Source of the DNA: Bacillota bacterium
Lineage (GTDB): Bacteria; Bacillota; Clostridia; Clostridiales; Clostridiaceae
Assembly: GCA_023435985.1 (NCBI GenBank)
Contig: JAEZKY010000282.1
Span: 1 to 52,417 of the forward strand
Direction of reading: 5' to 3'
Length of the DNA stretch: 52,417 nucleotides
This document shows positions 35,293 through 43,263 of this stretch, in pieces; within the stretch, counting starts at the first letter, position 1, and each line of letters starts with the position of its first letter. The position numbers were made by a program, and so were the translations under genes. Under the pieces are notes generated by a model, which saw nothing but the letters and a program-made list of their open reading frames with translations, was not told the DNA's origin and made no database searches.

Positions 35293-35457
35293 TCAAAACT
35301 TTAATTTTTTAACCGAGTATGGGCTATATAAATACGTTTCACATTCATTTATTGTTAATAAACCTTCTCTTAAAGAACTCATCAACCTAATCATACTTAT
35401 CAATACGAATTTTTCAATTTCCTTTTTTTCTTTTATACTTATCCTTAATTCTTTCAT
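35293..35457 (-). CDS. Small DUF3969-like protein, truncated
   Basis: 54 residues starting MKELRISIKEKKEIEKFVLI at ATG 35457 with AAAGGAG upstream. The pattern of IEKFV, then SSLREGLLTINECETYLYSP and YSVKKLKF, resembles the first half of DUF3969 proteins. These are about 100 residues and common in toxin islands. Here a stop ends the frame right where the shared toxin-tail repeat (35185-35300) begins, so recombination has probably removed the C-terminus. It may still be translated. The function in the family is unknown; an immunity role is inferred. Confidence 0.5.
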   Translation of the reverse strand: MKELRISIKEKKEIEKFVLISMIRLMSSLREGLLTINECETYLYSPYSVKKLKF

Positions 35458-35472
35458 GATAAACTCCTTTTG

Positions 35473-35595
35473 CTATTTATTACTCACATCATCTAGCCAT
35501 TTATCCCAAGCTAATGAAAGTGTAATATATCTCTATAAAGTTGTAGAATCAAAAACTTTCAAAAGATTTGTATCTTGTTTCCATATAACACTACT
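35473..35595 (-). pseudogene. Fragment of a second copy of the 36180-36629 gene
   Basis: The minus strand reads WKQDTNLLKVFDSTTL, stop, then RYITLSLAWDKWLDD and a stop. The intact protein at 36180-36629 has WKENINFSKVADATSF, then CTTLSLAWDKWLDD. It is a clear decayed paralogue of about 40 codons. Confidence 0.75.
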
Positions 35596-35916
35596 CTATA
35601 CCATTCTTAGGTAGTCATCTTCACCTTCACCATATAAATTATAAATTGCTTCGTACTCTGCGAATGTGTTATTTTCATATTCTAACCGCACTTTTGCCGA
35701 GATATATTTACGCTCTTCATTCTCAATAGCATGCCATGTATTTATAACATATGAAACACTATGAAACTTATATTTTACTTCTTCCAAAATCATATCTTTA
35801 AATAGTTCATTAAAATCTTCTTCATTATCTTTTTTATATTCACTTAAATAGAGTTCTAAATCTCTCATTATCATATTCTTTATATCATAATTTTTTATCC
35901 ATTTCTCTAATTCCAT
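35596..35916 (-). CDS. Unknown small protein, candidate immunity protein
   Basis: 106 residues, strongly acidic (many Glu/Asp), starting MELEKWIKNYD at ATG 35916 with GGAGGT upstream; an extension back to 35970 overlaps that site and is not preferred. It has no membrane segment. Not recognised. It abuts the decayed immunity-gene copy at its 3' end and follows the terminator at 36014-36056. Acidic single-domain proteins in this setting are usually immunity proteins against basic nuclease tips. Confidence 0.55.
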   Translation of the reverse strand: MELEKWIKNYDIKNMIMRDLELYLSEYKKDNEEDFNELFKDMILEEVKYKFHSVSYVINTWHAIENEERKYISAKVRLEYENNTFAEYEAIYNLYGEGEDDYLRMV

Positions 35917-36013
35917 TATTAATACCTCCATACAAAATAGATGACTATGTGTGTTTTTACCAAATTGCAACAGTAATTGATTCGAATTTATTTCATAATA
36001 AAAAAATACACGT

Positions 36014-36056
36014 AAAAACCCGTAAGTAAACTTAATTGTTTACCTACGGTTTTTTT
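36014..36056. terminator. Bidirectional hairpin terminator
   Basis: AAAAACCCGTAAGTAAAC pairs with GTTTACCTACGGTTTTTTT with one mismatch. It separates the 36180-36629 gene from the next minus-strand unit and has T runs on both strands. Confidence 0.75.
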
Positions 36057-36179
36057 ATGATATAACTAATTATCTAGAATTACAATAAATATTTTAAACT
36101 ATTCTAATTTTACAGTAATTTTATTTTTTGTTTTTATATTCTTTTCTTATATTTTTTATTTAAATTCTAAAAAATATTT

Positions 36180-36629
36180 CTAATGTGATAAGCTCAGCTC
36201 ATTAGCCTGTTCAAATGAAAGTTTTAAATATTCTTTAACATTTTCAGCATAATCTTTTGAATCTAACCATCCAATTCCATCTAAACTTATTTTGCCTTGT
36301 GTTATTTCTGCAATATATACCACTGCTTTATAAAACGCACGTTTATCAACTTCTATTGCCTCATCATCTATCTCCATTGACATTTTGTTAAAAACCGCTA
36401 TATGCTTTCTCTTTAAATCAAAATATATATACTCCTTAAATTTAGGGTGCGAAATCCATCTTTCATCATCTAACCATTTATCCCAAGCTAATGAGAGTGT
36501 AGTGCACTCCCTAAAACTTGTAGCATCCGCAACTTTCGAAAAGTTTATATTTTCTTTCCACATAACGCCAACCAAATCGCCTATATTGGGAAGACAATGA
36601 TTATTATTATATTTAATAAATACTTTCAT
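36180..36629 (-). CDS. Unknown protein, candidate immunity protein for the broken tip at 36668
   Basis: 149 residues with SLAWDKWLDDERW and several acidic segments; no signal peptide or membrane helix. The start is ATG 36629 after AAGAGG (a second ATG at 36632 lies within the site). It follows the frameshifted orphan toxin tip by 36 bases, so it is the natural cognate immunity gene. A decayed paralogue lies at 35473-35595, which indicates repeated duplication of this cassette. The family was not recognised. Confidence 0.6.
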   Translation of the reverse strand: MKVFIKYNNNHCLPNIGDLVGVMWKENINFSKVADATSFRECTTLSLAWDKWLDDERWISHPKFKEYIYFDLKRKHIAVFNKMSMEIDDEAIEVDKRAFYKAVVYIAEITQGKISLDGIGWLDSKDYAENVKEYLKLSFEQANELSLSH

Positions 36630-36667
36630 CATTACCTCTTAACTATTTAAAAACTCGACAGCTTTTT

Positions 36668-37230
36668 TTAATAGTTTAATAATTGATTTTTCTGTCTACT
36701 ATTTAAGTTTAGATTTTTAGGTATTTGCGGTTCCAACTGCATATTAGGGTCTATTCTAATATCAACCGTTGAATCTTTCCCTTGACCAGCTTGAGCATCA
36801 ACTCTAAGTTTTACTTTAGTGTCACCTATTCTGGTTTCTATAGGCTGTCCAAATGTTCTACTTGTAGGTTTACCTCCTCCAGAAGACATAAGCTCATTGT
36901 ATCCTTGGCAAGACTATTAGATGCTCTTCTATATGCACCAGTTACTCCATCTGTAGCTAATGCTGCATCGGGCGCATTTGCAGGTACACCTACTAAAGCT
37001 CCTGCACCTGTAGAATCTAATGCGACTCTTCCAGCTTCTGTGCCCATACCTGCCCCAGTTTCAACTCCTCTTGTTATAATTGCCCCCAGCTCTCCCACTA
37101 TCTTCCCTGTTTTGCAAGCAGTAGAATCTGGTAAATTATCATCATTCATACCTGCTGTATGCGTTATTACACCACCAGTAAAATTATTATCCCAAAAGTA
37201 TCCTGAACCTATTATGAAATTTTTTTCTGA
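36668..37230 (-). pseudogene. Frameshifted orphan toxin tip of an effector
   Basis: The frame opens after a TGA at 37231-37233, with no start codon, and reads FIIGSGYFWDNNFTGGVITH, then CKTGKIVGELGAIITRG and GVTGAYRRASNSLAKD. A one-base loss near 36910 shifts it; the other frame continues NELMSSGGGKPTSRTFGQP, then TKVKLRVDAQ and PQIPKNLNLNSRQKNQLLNY to a stop at 36668. This is the pre-toxin linker plus C-terminal tip of a polymorphic toxin without its delivery module. It lies 44 bases after an immunity gene, the usual place for silent alternative tips. Confidence 0.75.
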
Positions 37231-37274
37231 TCACTTTTTTATAGAAAGCTTTCTTCATATATTGTTTTCCACAA

Positions 37275-37748
37275 TTAATCATCCGTTAATATTTCATAAA
37301 CTGTAATAAACAATGCTCCATCATCTTCTTGAAACACTTCAACATTAATCTTTTTGTTTGGAAACCTTTCTTTAAAACTTAGTAACCATAAATGCTTTAA
37401 CACATTACCTAGTGCAATTATTTGAGCATCCTCATTTTCGTCATAGTTTCTATTTATATGAAAAAAATCTCCTACTTCATACAAATTCATCATTTTTTCT
37501 ATACTAGTTTTATTATTGTTACAATTTATTTTCCAATCTATATATATCTTTTCTGAATACTTATCCTTTAATAAAAAACAGCCATCAATTTCAATAATAT
37601 CTGGATAAAAAAGCTTTGCAAATCCCAATGCTGTCTGTAAATCCGATTTTATATTCACAAAATTCCACCACGAAAAATTCTTCGGATTAGCATTCTTCCA
37701 TTCAACATATTCACTAACTATATTATCATCAAACAATTCTTGTTTCAT
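37275..37748 (-). CDS. Candidate immunity protein for the spike effector
   Basis: 157 residues, acidic and soluble, with WKNANPKNFSWWNFVNIKSD and a C-terminal EDDGALFITVYEILTDD. It has no recognised domain. ATG 37748 follows AAGGAG. It starts 20 bases after the effector stop (37769) on the same strand, the canonical effector-immunity arrangement, so it is taken as the cognate antitoxin in the producing cell's cytoplasm (inference from position). Confidence 0.7.
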   Translation of the reverse strand: MKQELFDDNIVSEYVEWKNANPKNFSWWNFVNIKSDLQTALGFAKLFYPDIIEIDGCFLLKDKYSEKIYIDWKINCNNNKTSIEKMMNLYEVGDFFHINRNYDENEDAQIIALGNVLKHLWLLSFKERFPNKKINVEVFQEDDGALFITVYEILTDD

Positions 37749-37768
37749 TTAATTTCTCTCCTTAAATA

Positions 37769-38716
37769 TTATGGTATTGGTCCTACTGGTGGCGTTAATT
37801 CCCATGGTTCAGCTGGTCTTACAGAATAACCATTTTTAAACTTTTCTCCTGTTTTGGGGTTAGTATTATACTCGGGTTCTTTTACATTTGGCCTTGGTAT
37901 ATTTCCATGTGGTTTTCCTGTAATTCTTACTTGCTTAACCAATTCTCCATTAGATCCATACAAAGTATATTTGGTTACATTTCCATTTGCATCTCTTTGT
38001 ATATCTACAGAATTTGGTGGTCCACTTTCTTCTGGACTGCTTCTACTGCATATAATATCTACACTATCGATTTCATCATTGGTATTATCATCATAATTAC
38101 TACCTGTAACATATTTAGCTTCCGATTTATTTAGTTTATTTATGTTATCATATAATATATCTCTACTTGCCCCAACAGAATTTAATATTAATTGTCCACC
38201 AAATCCTGCTAATATATCATTTGATACTTCATCAATTTTTCGTACTGCATATCCCTCACTTGGAATGTTGTATCTAAAGTAAAGCAATTGTCTTTCAATT
38301 TTCCTTTTTTCTTCCAGAGAATTTGCATCAAACCATTTCTGGGATAAATCTGCTAAAACATTTTGTCCTTGAATTGAATATGTTTCTGAGTCCTTTTCAT
38401 AATTATATAATGTTGGTGGAAGCCATAATTCTTTATTTTCAACGCCCATATTTAAATAATCGTTATCATCACTCTCATTTTCCTCTCCTGCAAAACTAGA
38501 ACCAATTCCCAATATAAATGCTCCAACTACTAGTTTCAAATCATTTAATAGTCTATCTACTTCATCATCATCAACCTTACCATCTTCATAAATATTTGCA
38601 ATATCAGCCATAGCTCCAAGAGCTGCTTGATATGTTGATACTTCTTCAGTCACTTCATTTGCAACTTGCATTACTGCTCCTACAACAGCACTTACTAAAT
38701 TTTCAAATCCATCCAT
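37769..38716 (-). CDS. Polymorphic-toxin effector of the VgrG spike cluster
   Basis: 315 residues. Residues 1-80 form a helical, partly hydrophobic N-terminus (ENLVSAVVGAVMQVANEVTE, then VVGAFILGIGSSFAGEEN), probably the part loaded onto or held by the spike or its chaperone. Residues 80-225 are an unrecognised middle domain. The C-terminal 90 residues (SSPEESGPPNSVDIQRDANG, then GKPHGNIPRPNV and NPKTGEKFKNGYSVRPAEPW) look like a short nuclease-type toxin tip of the GxPHGxxPxP class. The exact family is uncertain. The ATG lies two bases after the stop of the second VgrG, with GGAGGAG inside that gene. The immunity gene follows at once. Confidence 0.75.
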   Translation of the reverse strand: MDGFENLVSAVVGAVMQVANEVTEEVSTYQAALGAMADIANIYEDGKVDDDEVDRLLNDLKLVVGAFILGIGSSFAGEENESDDNDYLNMGVENKELWLPPTLYNYEKDSETYSIQGQNVLADLSQKWFDANSLEEKRKIERQLLYFRYNIPSEGYAVRKIDEVSNDILAGFGGQLILNSVGASRDILYDNINKLNKSEAKYVTGSNYDDNTNDEIDSVDIICSRSSPEESGPPNSVDIQRDANGNVTKYTLYGSNGELVKQVRITGKPHGNIPRPNVKEPEYNTNPKTGEKFKNGYSVRPAEPWELTPPVGPIP

Positions 38717-38718
38717 AC

Positions 38719-40209
38719 TTATACTCCTCCTTCTGCAAAGGGAGCATAAGATTCTTTGCAGCTTCCGTTCTTTAGTACATTGTTCCCTTTTATATGGAAT
38801 TCTCCTTCTATTGAAACTCCATTTTCTGTGTTTCCTTTAGTCATTAATATTTGACTTTGAGCACTTATGTTTATCCTTCCAGGTGTGCTTATTAATATCT
38901 CTCCACCTGCATTTAGATTTAATCCATTTGGACTTGTAAGGGTTACTCCTGTTTCATCTTCAAGGTTTATACTTAATGGAGCTTCACTTCCACTTTTGAT
39001 ATTTAAAGCTCCTGGAAGTATTGCTATTTCACTACCATACTCCGTATGTAAATATCTGTTTGCAGTATCTGTTGTTCCTTGACAGGTATCTCCATTTTTT
39101 CTTATGCAGCCTGTAATTATTGGGTCTTCACTACTTTCCTTTGGGAAATAAAGCCTTGCACTTTCACCTACTAGAGGCATACTATACATTATGTTTACTG
39201 ATGACGGTGCATAATTAAACCAGTAAGCTGTACCTTCATCCTGATTTTCATCTATATTTAAATGAAGTTTTACCTGCTCATTCTGCACTGCAAGAACTTC
39301 TCCTTCTAGGGTAGCTCCCTTTAAAAGCTTATTGTAAATAATACTCTGCCATACTCCATCTTTTCTGCATAGCTTGTACTTATAAAATATTTCTTCTTTA
39401 TGTTTATAAGCTCCATACTCTCTAACATATAAACTTTTTTGCTTATAAGATATTTCTGAACCTATTTCTATGGTATCTCTTATTTTTACTTCATAATAAA
39501 AATAATCTGTATCATCATAGCCTGCGTCATATCCTCCAGCTTCTTGAAAGCTTTTTAAATCCTTAAATGCATCATAATTAATATTATCCTCTAATTTATA
39601 ACTATAGTCATTTGGTATTCCAAAATTAAACATTAAATTCAAATTTATTATATCACAATATAATTCTGAATTTAATTCACTTGCTATTCTCTTTAAAAAC
39701 CCCCAGTCAGTTTCTTTATATTGAAATAAAGGTTTTCCTATTATCTCTCCCTTACCTGCATATTGGGCAAAACCATAGCCTGGATAATATGACAGCATAT
39801 TATTTATAAGGTCATCATATGTCATATTAACATTTTGAAAAGATCTGCTCTTTTTTTCTATATCTAGTTTAATACTTGAAGTTAAAGCCTGAATTTCCAA
39901 ATAGTAAATTCCGCTTATATTGGCTGTCCTCATATTTTGAACTAATCCATTAAATAATCTTTTGCTATTTCTTTCATCAACTTCATTTATATTTACTGAA
40001 GCCTTATCCTGTGTATATTCTAATTCTTCGTAAATAATTATTTCATCTTCTGTGGAAGCTTCTATAGCAGAATTAAAATTTATGCCTTCATCTATTAAAC
40101 ATTTCAAATATAAATATCCATGTTCATTAGGCTTATTTTCAATTTTTATATCTACTATCTTCATTAACTCATAGGGTGACTTTACCCTTAGTTTATGAAT
40201 TTCTCCCAT
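38719..40209 (-). CDS. VgrG-like spike protein (second copy)
   Basis: 496 residues. The N-terminal about 330 residues are of the gp27/phage late control D type with the conserved FQYKETDWGFLKRIASEL segment. An OB-fold gp5-like domain (about 300-390) with YSMPLVGESARLYFP follows. The end is beta-helix-like (SINLEDETGVTLTSPNG, then NLNAGGEILISTPGRINISA). VgrG trimers form the tip of type VI secretion and extracellular contractile injection systems. This copy shares the architecture of the VgrG at 41839-43263 but is quite divergent in sequence. It sits between the PAAR-like gene and the effector, so it is probably the carrier of that effector. ATG 40209 follows GGGAGG. Confidence 0.88.
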   Translation of the reverse strand: MGEIHKLRVKSPYELMKIVDIKIENKPNEHGYLYLKCLIDEGINFNSAIEASTEDEIIIYEELEYTQDKASVNINEVDERNSKRLFNGLVQNMRTANISGIYYLEIQALTSSIKLDIEKKSRSFQNVNMTYDDLINNMLSYYPGYGFAQYAGKGEIIGKPLFQYKETDWGFLKRIASELNSELYCDIINLNLMFNFGIPNDYSYKLEDNINYDAFKDLKSFQEAGGYDAGYDDTDYFYYEVKIRDTIEIGSEISYKQKSLYVREYGAYKHKEEIFYKYKLCRKDGVWQSIIYNKLLKGATLEGEVLAVQNEQVKLHLNIDENQDEGTAYWFNYAPSSVNIMYSMPLVGESARLYFPKESSEDPIITGCIRKNGDTCQGTTDTANRYLHTEYGSEIAILPGALNIKSGSEAPLSINLEDETGVTLTSPNGLNLNAGGEILISTPGRINISAQSQILMTKGNTENGVSIEGEFHIKGNNVLKNGSCKESYAPFAEGGV

Positions 40210-40242
40210 ATATTTTCCTCCCTCTATTCTATATTTCTTTAT

Positions 40243-40623
40243 CTAAGCTTGACCATCAGTAATAAACTTTATAATTCCACCATAAGCACATATTAAAATC
40301 GAATCTGTAGTTAATGCTGGTACTCCATTTACTAAACTATCATCCTTGGTATTCGTCCATTCCTTTAGTATTTTTACCATGCACTTTTTCCCTGTTACAC
40401 TTCCTCCATTCTCTTTTCTTAAAGTTATATCACCACTTGAAGGACAGCTGCCTTTACATATTCCAAAATCACTTATATTTTCTCCTACTACATTATCATT
40501 TTTATTCATTAGCGGATTTCCATTTGAATATGTACCATGACTTGTAGGAAGATTTATTCTCTTCTTATGGGTTCCTTTATCACATTTCATTTTTGCCCCT
40601 CTGACTACGTATGCAGTTGCCAT
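40243..40623 (-). CDS. DUF4280 PAAR-like spike-tip protein
   Basis: 126 residues starting MATAYVVRGAKMKCDKGTHK, with later CKGSCPSSGD, KKCMV and ICAYGGIIKFITDGQ. This is the pattern of DUF4280, the PAAR-like family that caps VgrG spikes in Firmicutes and other phyla. The cysteines may bind a metal at the cone tip. I chose ATG 40623, with AGGAG nine bases upstream; the earlier in-frame ATG abuts that site. It lies 12 bases after the Imm11-like gene and 33 bases before the second VgrG gene. Confidence 0.85.
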   Translation of the reverse strand: MATAYVVRGAKMKCDKGTHKKRINLPTSHGTYSNGNPLMNKNDNVVGENISDFGICKGSCPSSGDITLRKENGGSVTGKKCMVKILKEWTNTKDDSLVNGVPALTTDSILICAYGGIIKFITDGQA

Positions 40624-40635
40624 ATCGACCATCTC

Positions 40636-41163
40636 CTATTTTTCTATTTCTAGTTTTTTTAAGCATACCCCTTTTAATTCCCTTCTAAGCAGATATTCAG
40701 CAACATCTAATCTTACAACTACCAATGTCTTTGAACTTTCTTTTATCTTAAAAATCTTTTTACCTTTAATCTTTTCCCCATCTAATACTATTTTTTTCAC
40801 TACTGTCTTATTTAAATTTAATTCTGCTTTATCACTTAAACACTCTATATCTTCAAATATTGGCATATAATAATTTTCCTGTTTCTCATAAGGAATATCT
40901 ATAAGATGAACAGTTTTAAATAAAATTCCAGAATCATATTTCTCAATTACTTTCTTTATTTTTTCAGAAACAAGAAATAGATTTCTATCTAGTATATCTA
41001 AAAACTCAGCATCCTCATTACATTTAATATTAAATATAAGAACATCTTCTATCTTATGAGCCTTCAATAAATTGATATTTCTCACATCCACTTTATTAAA
41101 CACATCAAGTAATATTGGTGTATTTGTATACTCTTCATCCTGCTTTAACAAAAAATAATCCAT
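40636..41163 (-). CDS. Imm11-like (DUF1629) protein
   Basis: 175 residues beginning MDYFLLKQDEEYTNTPILLD, with FLVSEKIKKVIEKYDSGILF, a PYEKQENYYMPIFEDI stretch and KKIVLDGEKIKGKKIFKI. This resembles the Imm11/DUF1629 family, often annotated as immunity but commonly embedded in VgrG/DUF4280 clusters, where it may instead be an adaptor or chaperone. ATG 41163 follows AGGAGAG. It has no membrane segment. It is between the 200-residue unknown gene and the PAAR-like gene in one operon. The family call is from memory of the pattern and is moderately certain. Confidence 0.6.
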   Translation of the reverse strand: MDYFLLKQDEEYTNTPILLDVFNKVDVRNINLLKAHKIEDVLIFNIKCNEDAEFLDILDRNLFLVSEKIKKVIEKYDSGILFKTVHLIDIPYEKQENYYMPIFEDIECLSDKAELNLNKTVVKKIVLDGEKIKGKKIFKIKESSKTLVVVRLDVAEYLLRRELKGVCLKKLEIEK

Positions 41164-41210
41164 GCTTTCTCTCTCCTATATTTTCTGCAAAATTTAGCTG
41201 CAATTTTTAA

Positions 41211-41813
41211 TTAACTACTCTTTTCAGGATATATCATTACAGAAACGCCCATATATTCACCGGTCATAATTACTATGTCTTCTTTCTTTTTCATTTCTTT
41301 ATACGGTGTACTTTCAGAAAAACTTTCTAACATCTGTATTATTACATTTGCAACTAATATATTATACTTATTTGCCTCTTTCAATTTTATAGCTTCTATA
41401 TCTTTTTCTTTAATCGTTCTCCCATATTCTTTTTTCTTTATGGAGAGTTCTTTCATATGATTAAATAAAGGTTCATAAATAAAATTAAAATCTATATCCA
41501 TTGAACATTCTTCTTTATCTAAAAACCATTTTTCATCATATAAATCTATTCTCCAGATTCCTTTATTTTCGATAATTCCTGTTCTGAGCATTGAAAAATA
41601 AATATACTTTATCTCTCCCTTTAGCTCTTTTTCCTGAAGTAAGATAGCATCTTTACAAACCAAACTAAATTTTGAAATTAATTCTTCTTTTATACCGTCT
41701 TTATCCTTATTATACTTTTCTATAATCTTTTCAAATTCTTCCTTATATCTATCAGCTACATATTTTTCCTGAAATTCTTTTAGTACTTCATTTTTATCAG
41801 CTCTTATTATCAT
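41211..41813 (-). CDS. Unknown protein of the VgrG operon
   Basis: 200 residues, highly charged (Lys/Glu-rich), predominantly helical. A middle segment reads YIYFSMLRTGIIENKGIWRI and a C-terminal one GEYMGVSVMIYPEKSS. It has no signal peptide or membrane helix. ATG 41813 follows AGGTG. It lies 25 bases after the first VgrG stop and 47 bases before the Imm11-like gene. It could be an adaptor that loads an effector onto the spike. No family was recognised. Confidence 0.7.
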   Translation of the reverse strand: MIIRADKNEVLKEFQEKYVADRYKEEFEKIIEKYNKDKDGIKEELISKFSLVCKDAILLQEKELKGEIKYIYFSMLRTGIIENKGIWRIDLYDEKWFLDKEECSMDIDFNFIYEPLFNHMKELSIKKKEYGRTIKEKDIEAIKLKEANKYNILVANVIIQMLESFSESTPYKEMKKKEDIVIMTGEYMGVSVMIYPEKSS

Positions 41814-41838
41814 AACTTAACACCTGCAAAATCTTTCC

Positions 41839-43263
41839 CTAGCTTTGGATATTTACTTTTCCTCCACTCATTGTTATATCATCCTGTATAGTCATGTTAG
41901 CGCTTGCCTGAGTTAAATTTATTCCTGCATCACCTTGTATCGTTACTTTTCCGCCTCCACTTATGGATACATCTCCTCCAGCATTCATTACTATGTTCTT
42001 ATCACTATTTACTTCTATGCCTCCATCATCAGACAGCCTCATAAGCAAATTTCCATTTCCAATTATCTCAACAGAACTAGGACTCATAACAATTTCTTTT
42101 CCATACTTTGTGCTTATGCTCTTTACAGATGGATCACTTCGTTTACTATCATCAATTCCATCATAATGCATTGAACTTAATACATATGCGTGTTTTTCTT
42201 CGCTGTCTGGGAAATATAATCTAACTACATCTCCAATTTCAGGCATACAATACCAGCCTGTCCCATCTGGTTGTGAGAATATAGTTGCAAATTCAAACCA
42301 TCTTGCGCCATCACGCTCTGTTGGGCTTCCATCTATCTCTAGTGAAACCTTAACTTTATCCTTTTGAGTATCTAAAACTCTGCCTTGAAGAGAAAGACCA
42401 GTCATTTTGTCATTGTAGGCCCTATTTACTTTCATTCCGTTTTCATCTCTTAATATGTACTTACTCGTGATCACTCCTCCTTCAAGCTCTGTTTCTCCTT
42501 TATACACAAAAAGTTTTCTTCCTTTAAAACTAACTTGGTTGTATAACTTCATCAATTTATTAGTTGTTATTTCATAACTTACTAAATTTAAATCATTTAA
42601 TTCATATCCTTCATTAGCAGCTTTCACATTGTATTCCTGCAAGCCTTTTTCTATAGAATAATTAAACTCGTCAATATCATAAACTACGTTCTCATCAGCT
42701 CCACCTATGGAATATTTTATTCCTGTCATTCTGCTTTCTGGTACCAGTGCAACATTAAAATATGATGCCAGCCTCTTTAAAAATTCCCAATCAGTTTCCT
42801 TATACTGAACTATAAATCCATCTATCTTAGCTTCATAAGTAGCATTGTCCAGCATTACTACATCACCATAGCCACTGTTTTTCTGCATAAAAATATTCTC
42901 ATAAGCAAGATTTTCATCCTGGTATGAGCCACTAAATTTTCTTATGTCCATTAAAAAGGTTTTGCTTAGGGCTTCCACCTCTAAGGTTCTCACATCATTT
43001 TCTGCTCTTATTCCAACCTTAGTTACATATCCATTAAATAAAACTGTTGTGTTTCCTTCGTCATCTTTTAGTGATACATTTATAGTTTCCTCTGCCACTG
43101 CATTTTCAACATATTTATCTGCATTTTCATCGCTTATGATTCCACTAAGACAGAGCTTTGAATGTTCATTTAATTCGTTGATTATTTTAAGCTTTGTTAT
43201 CTTTTGAAATTTATAAGGTTCAACTATAATATCCCCTTGACCATATACATATTCCTCACTCAT
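41839..43263 (-). CDS. VgrG-like spike protein (first copy)
   Basis: 474 residues. A phage late control D/gp27-like region (about 1-300) carries IVQYKETDWEFLKRLASYFN. A gp5-like OB domain (about 300-375) has WYCMPEIGDVVRLYFPD, and the C-terminus is a repetitive Gly/Asn/Ser beta-helix (MNAGGDVSISGGGKVTIQGD). It should trimerise as the membrane-puncturing tip of a contractile injection system. ATG overlaps the stop of the upstream DcrB-like gene by one base (TAATG), showing translational coupling. No tube, sheath, TssK-like or baseplate genes are seen in the window. Confidence 0.9.
   Translation of the reverse strand: MSEEYVYGQGDIIVEPYKFQKITKLKIINELNEHSKLCLSGIISDENADKYVENAVAEETINVSLKDDEGNTTVLFNGYVTKVGIRAENDVRTLEVEALSKTFLMDIRKFSGSYQDENLAYENIFMQKNSGYGDVVMLDNATYEAKIDGFIVQYKETDWEFLKRLASYFNVALVPESRMTGIKYSIGGADENVVYDIDEFNYSIEKGLQEYNVKAANEGYELNDLNLVSYEITTNKLMKLYNQVSFKGRKLFVYKGETELEGGVITSKYILRDENGMKVNRAYNDKMTGLSLQGRVLDTQKDKVKVSLEIDGSPTERDGARWFEFATIFSQPDGTGWYCMPEIGDVVRLYFPDSEEKHAYVLSSMHYDGIDDSKRSDPSVKSISTKYGKEIVMSPSSVEIIGNGNLLMRLSDDGGIEVNSDKNIVMNAGGDVSISGGGKVTIQGDAGINLTQASANMTIQDDITMSGGKVNIQS

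Noticed and set aside
36782..37306. Plus-strand open frame of 174 codons across the toxin-tip pseudogene
   Set aside because: It is antisense to the well-supported minus-strand toxin tip, lacks a ribosome site and has no recognisable domain.
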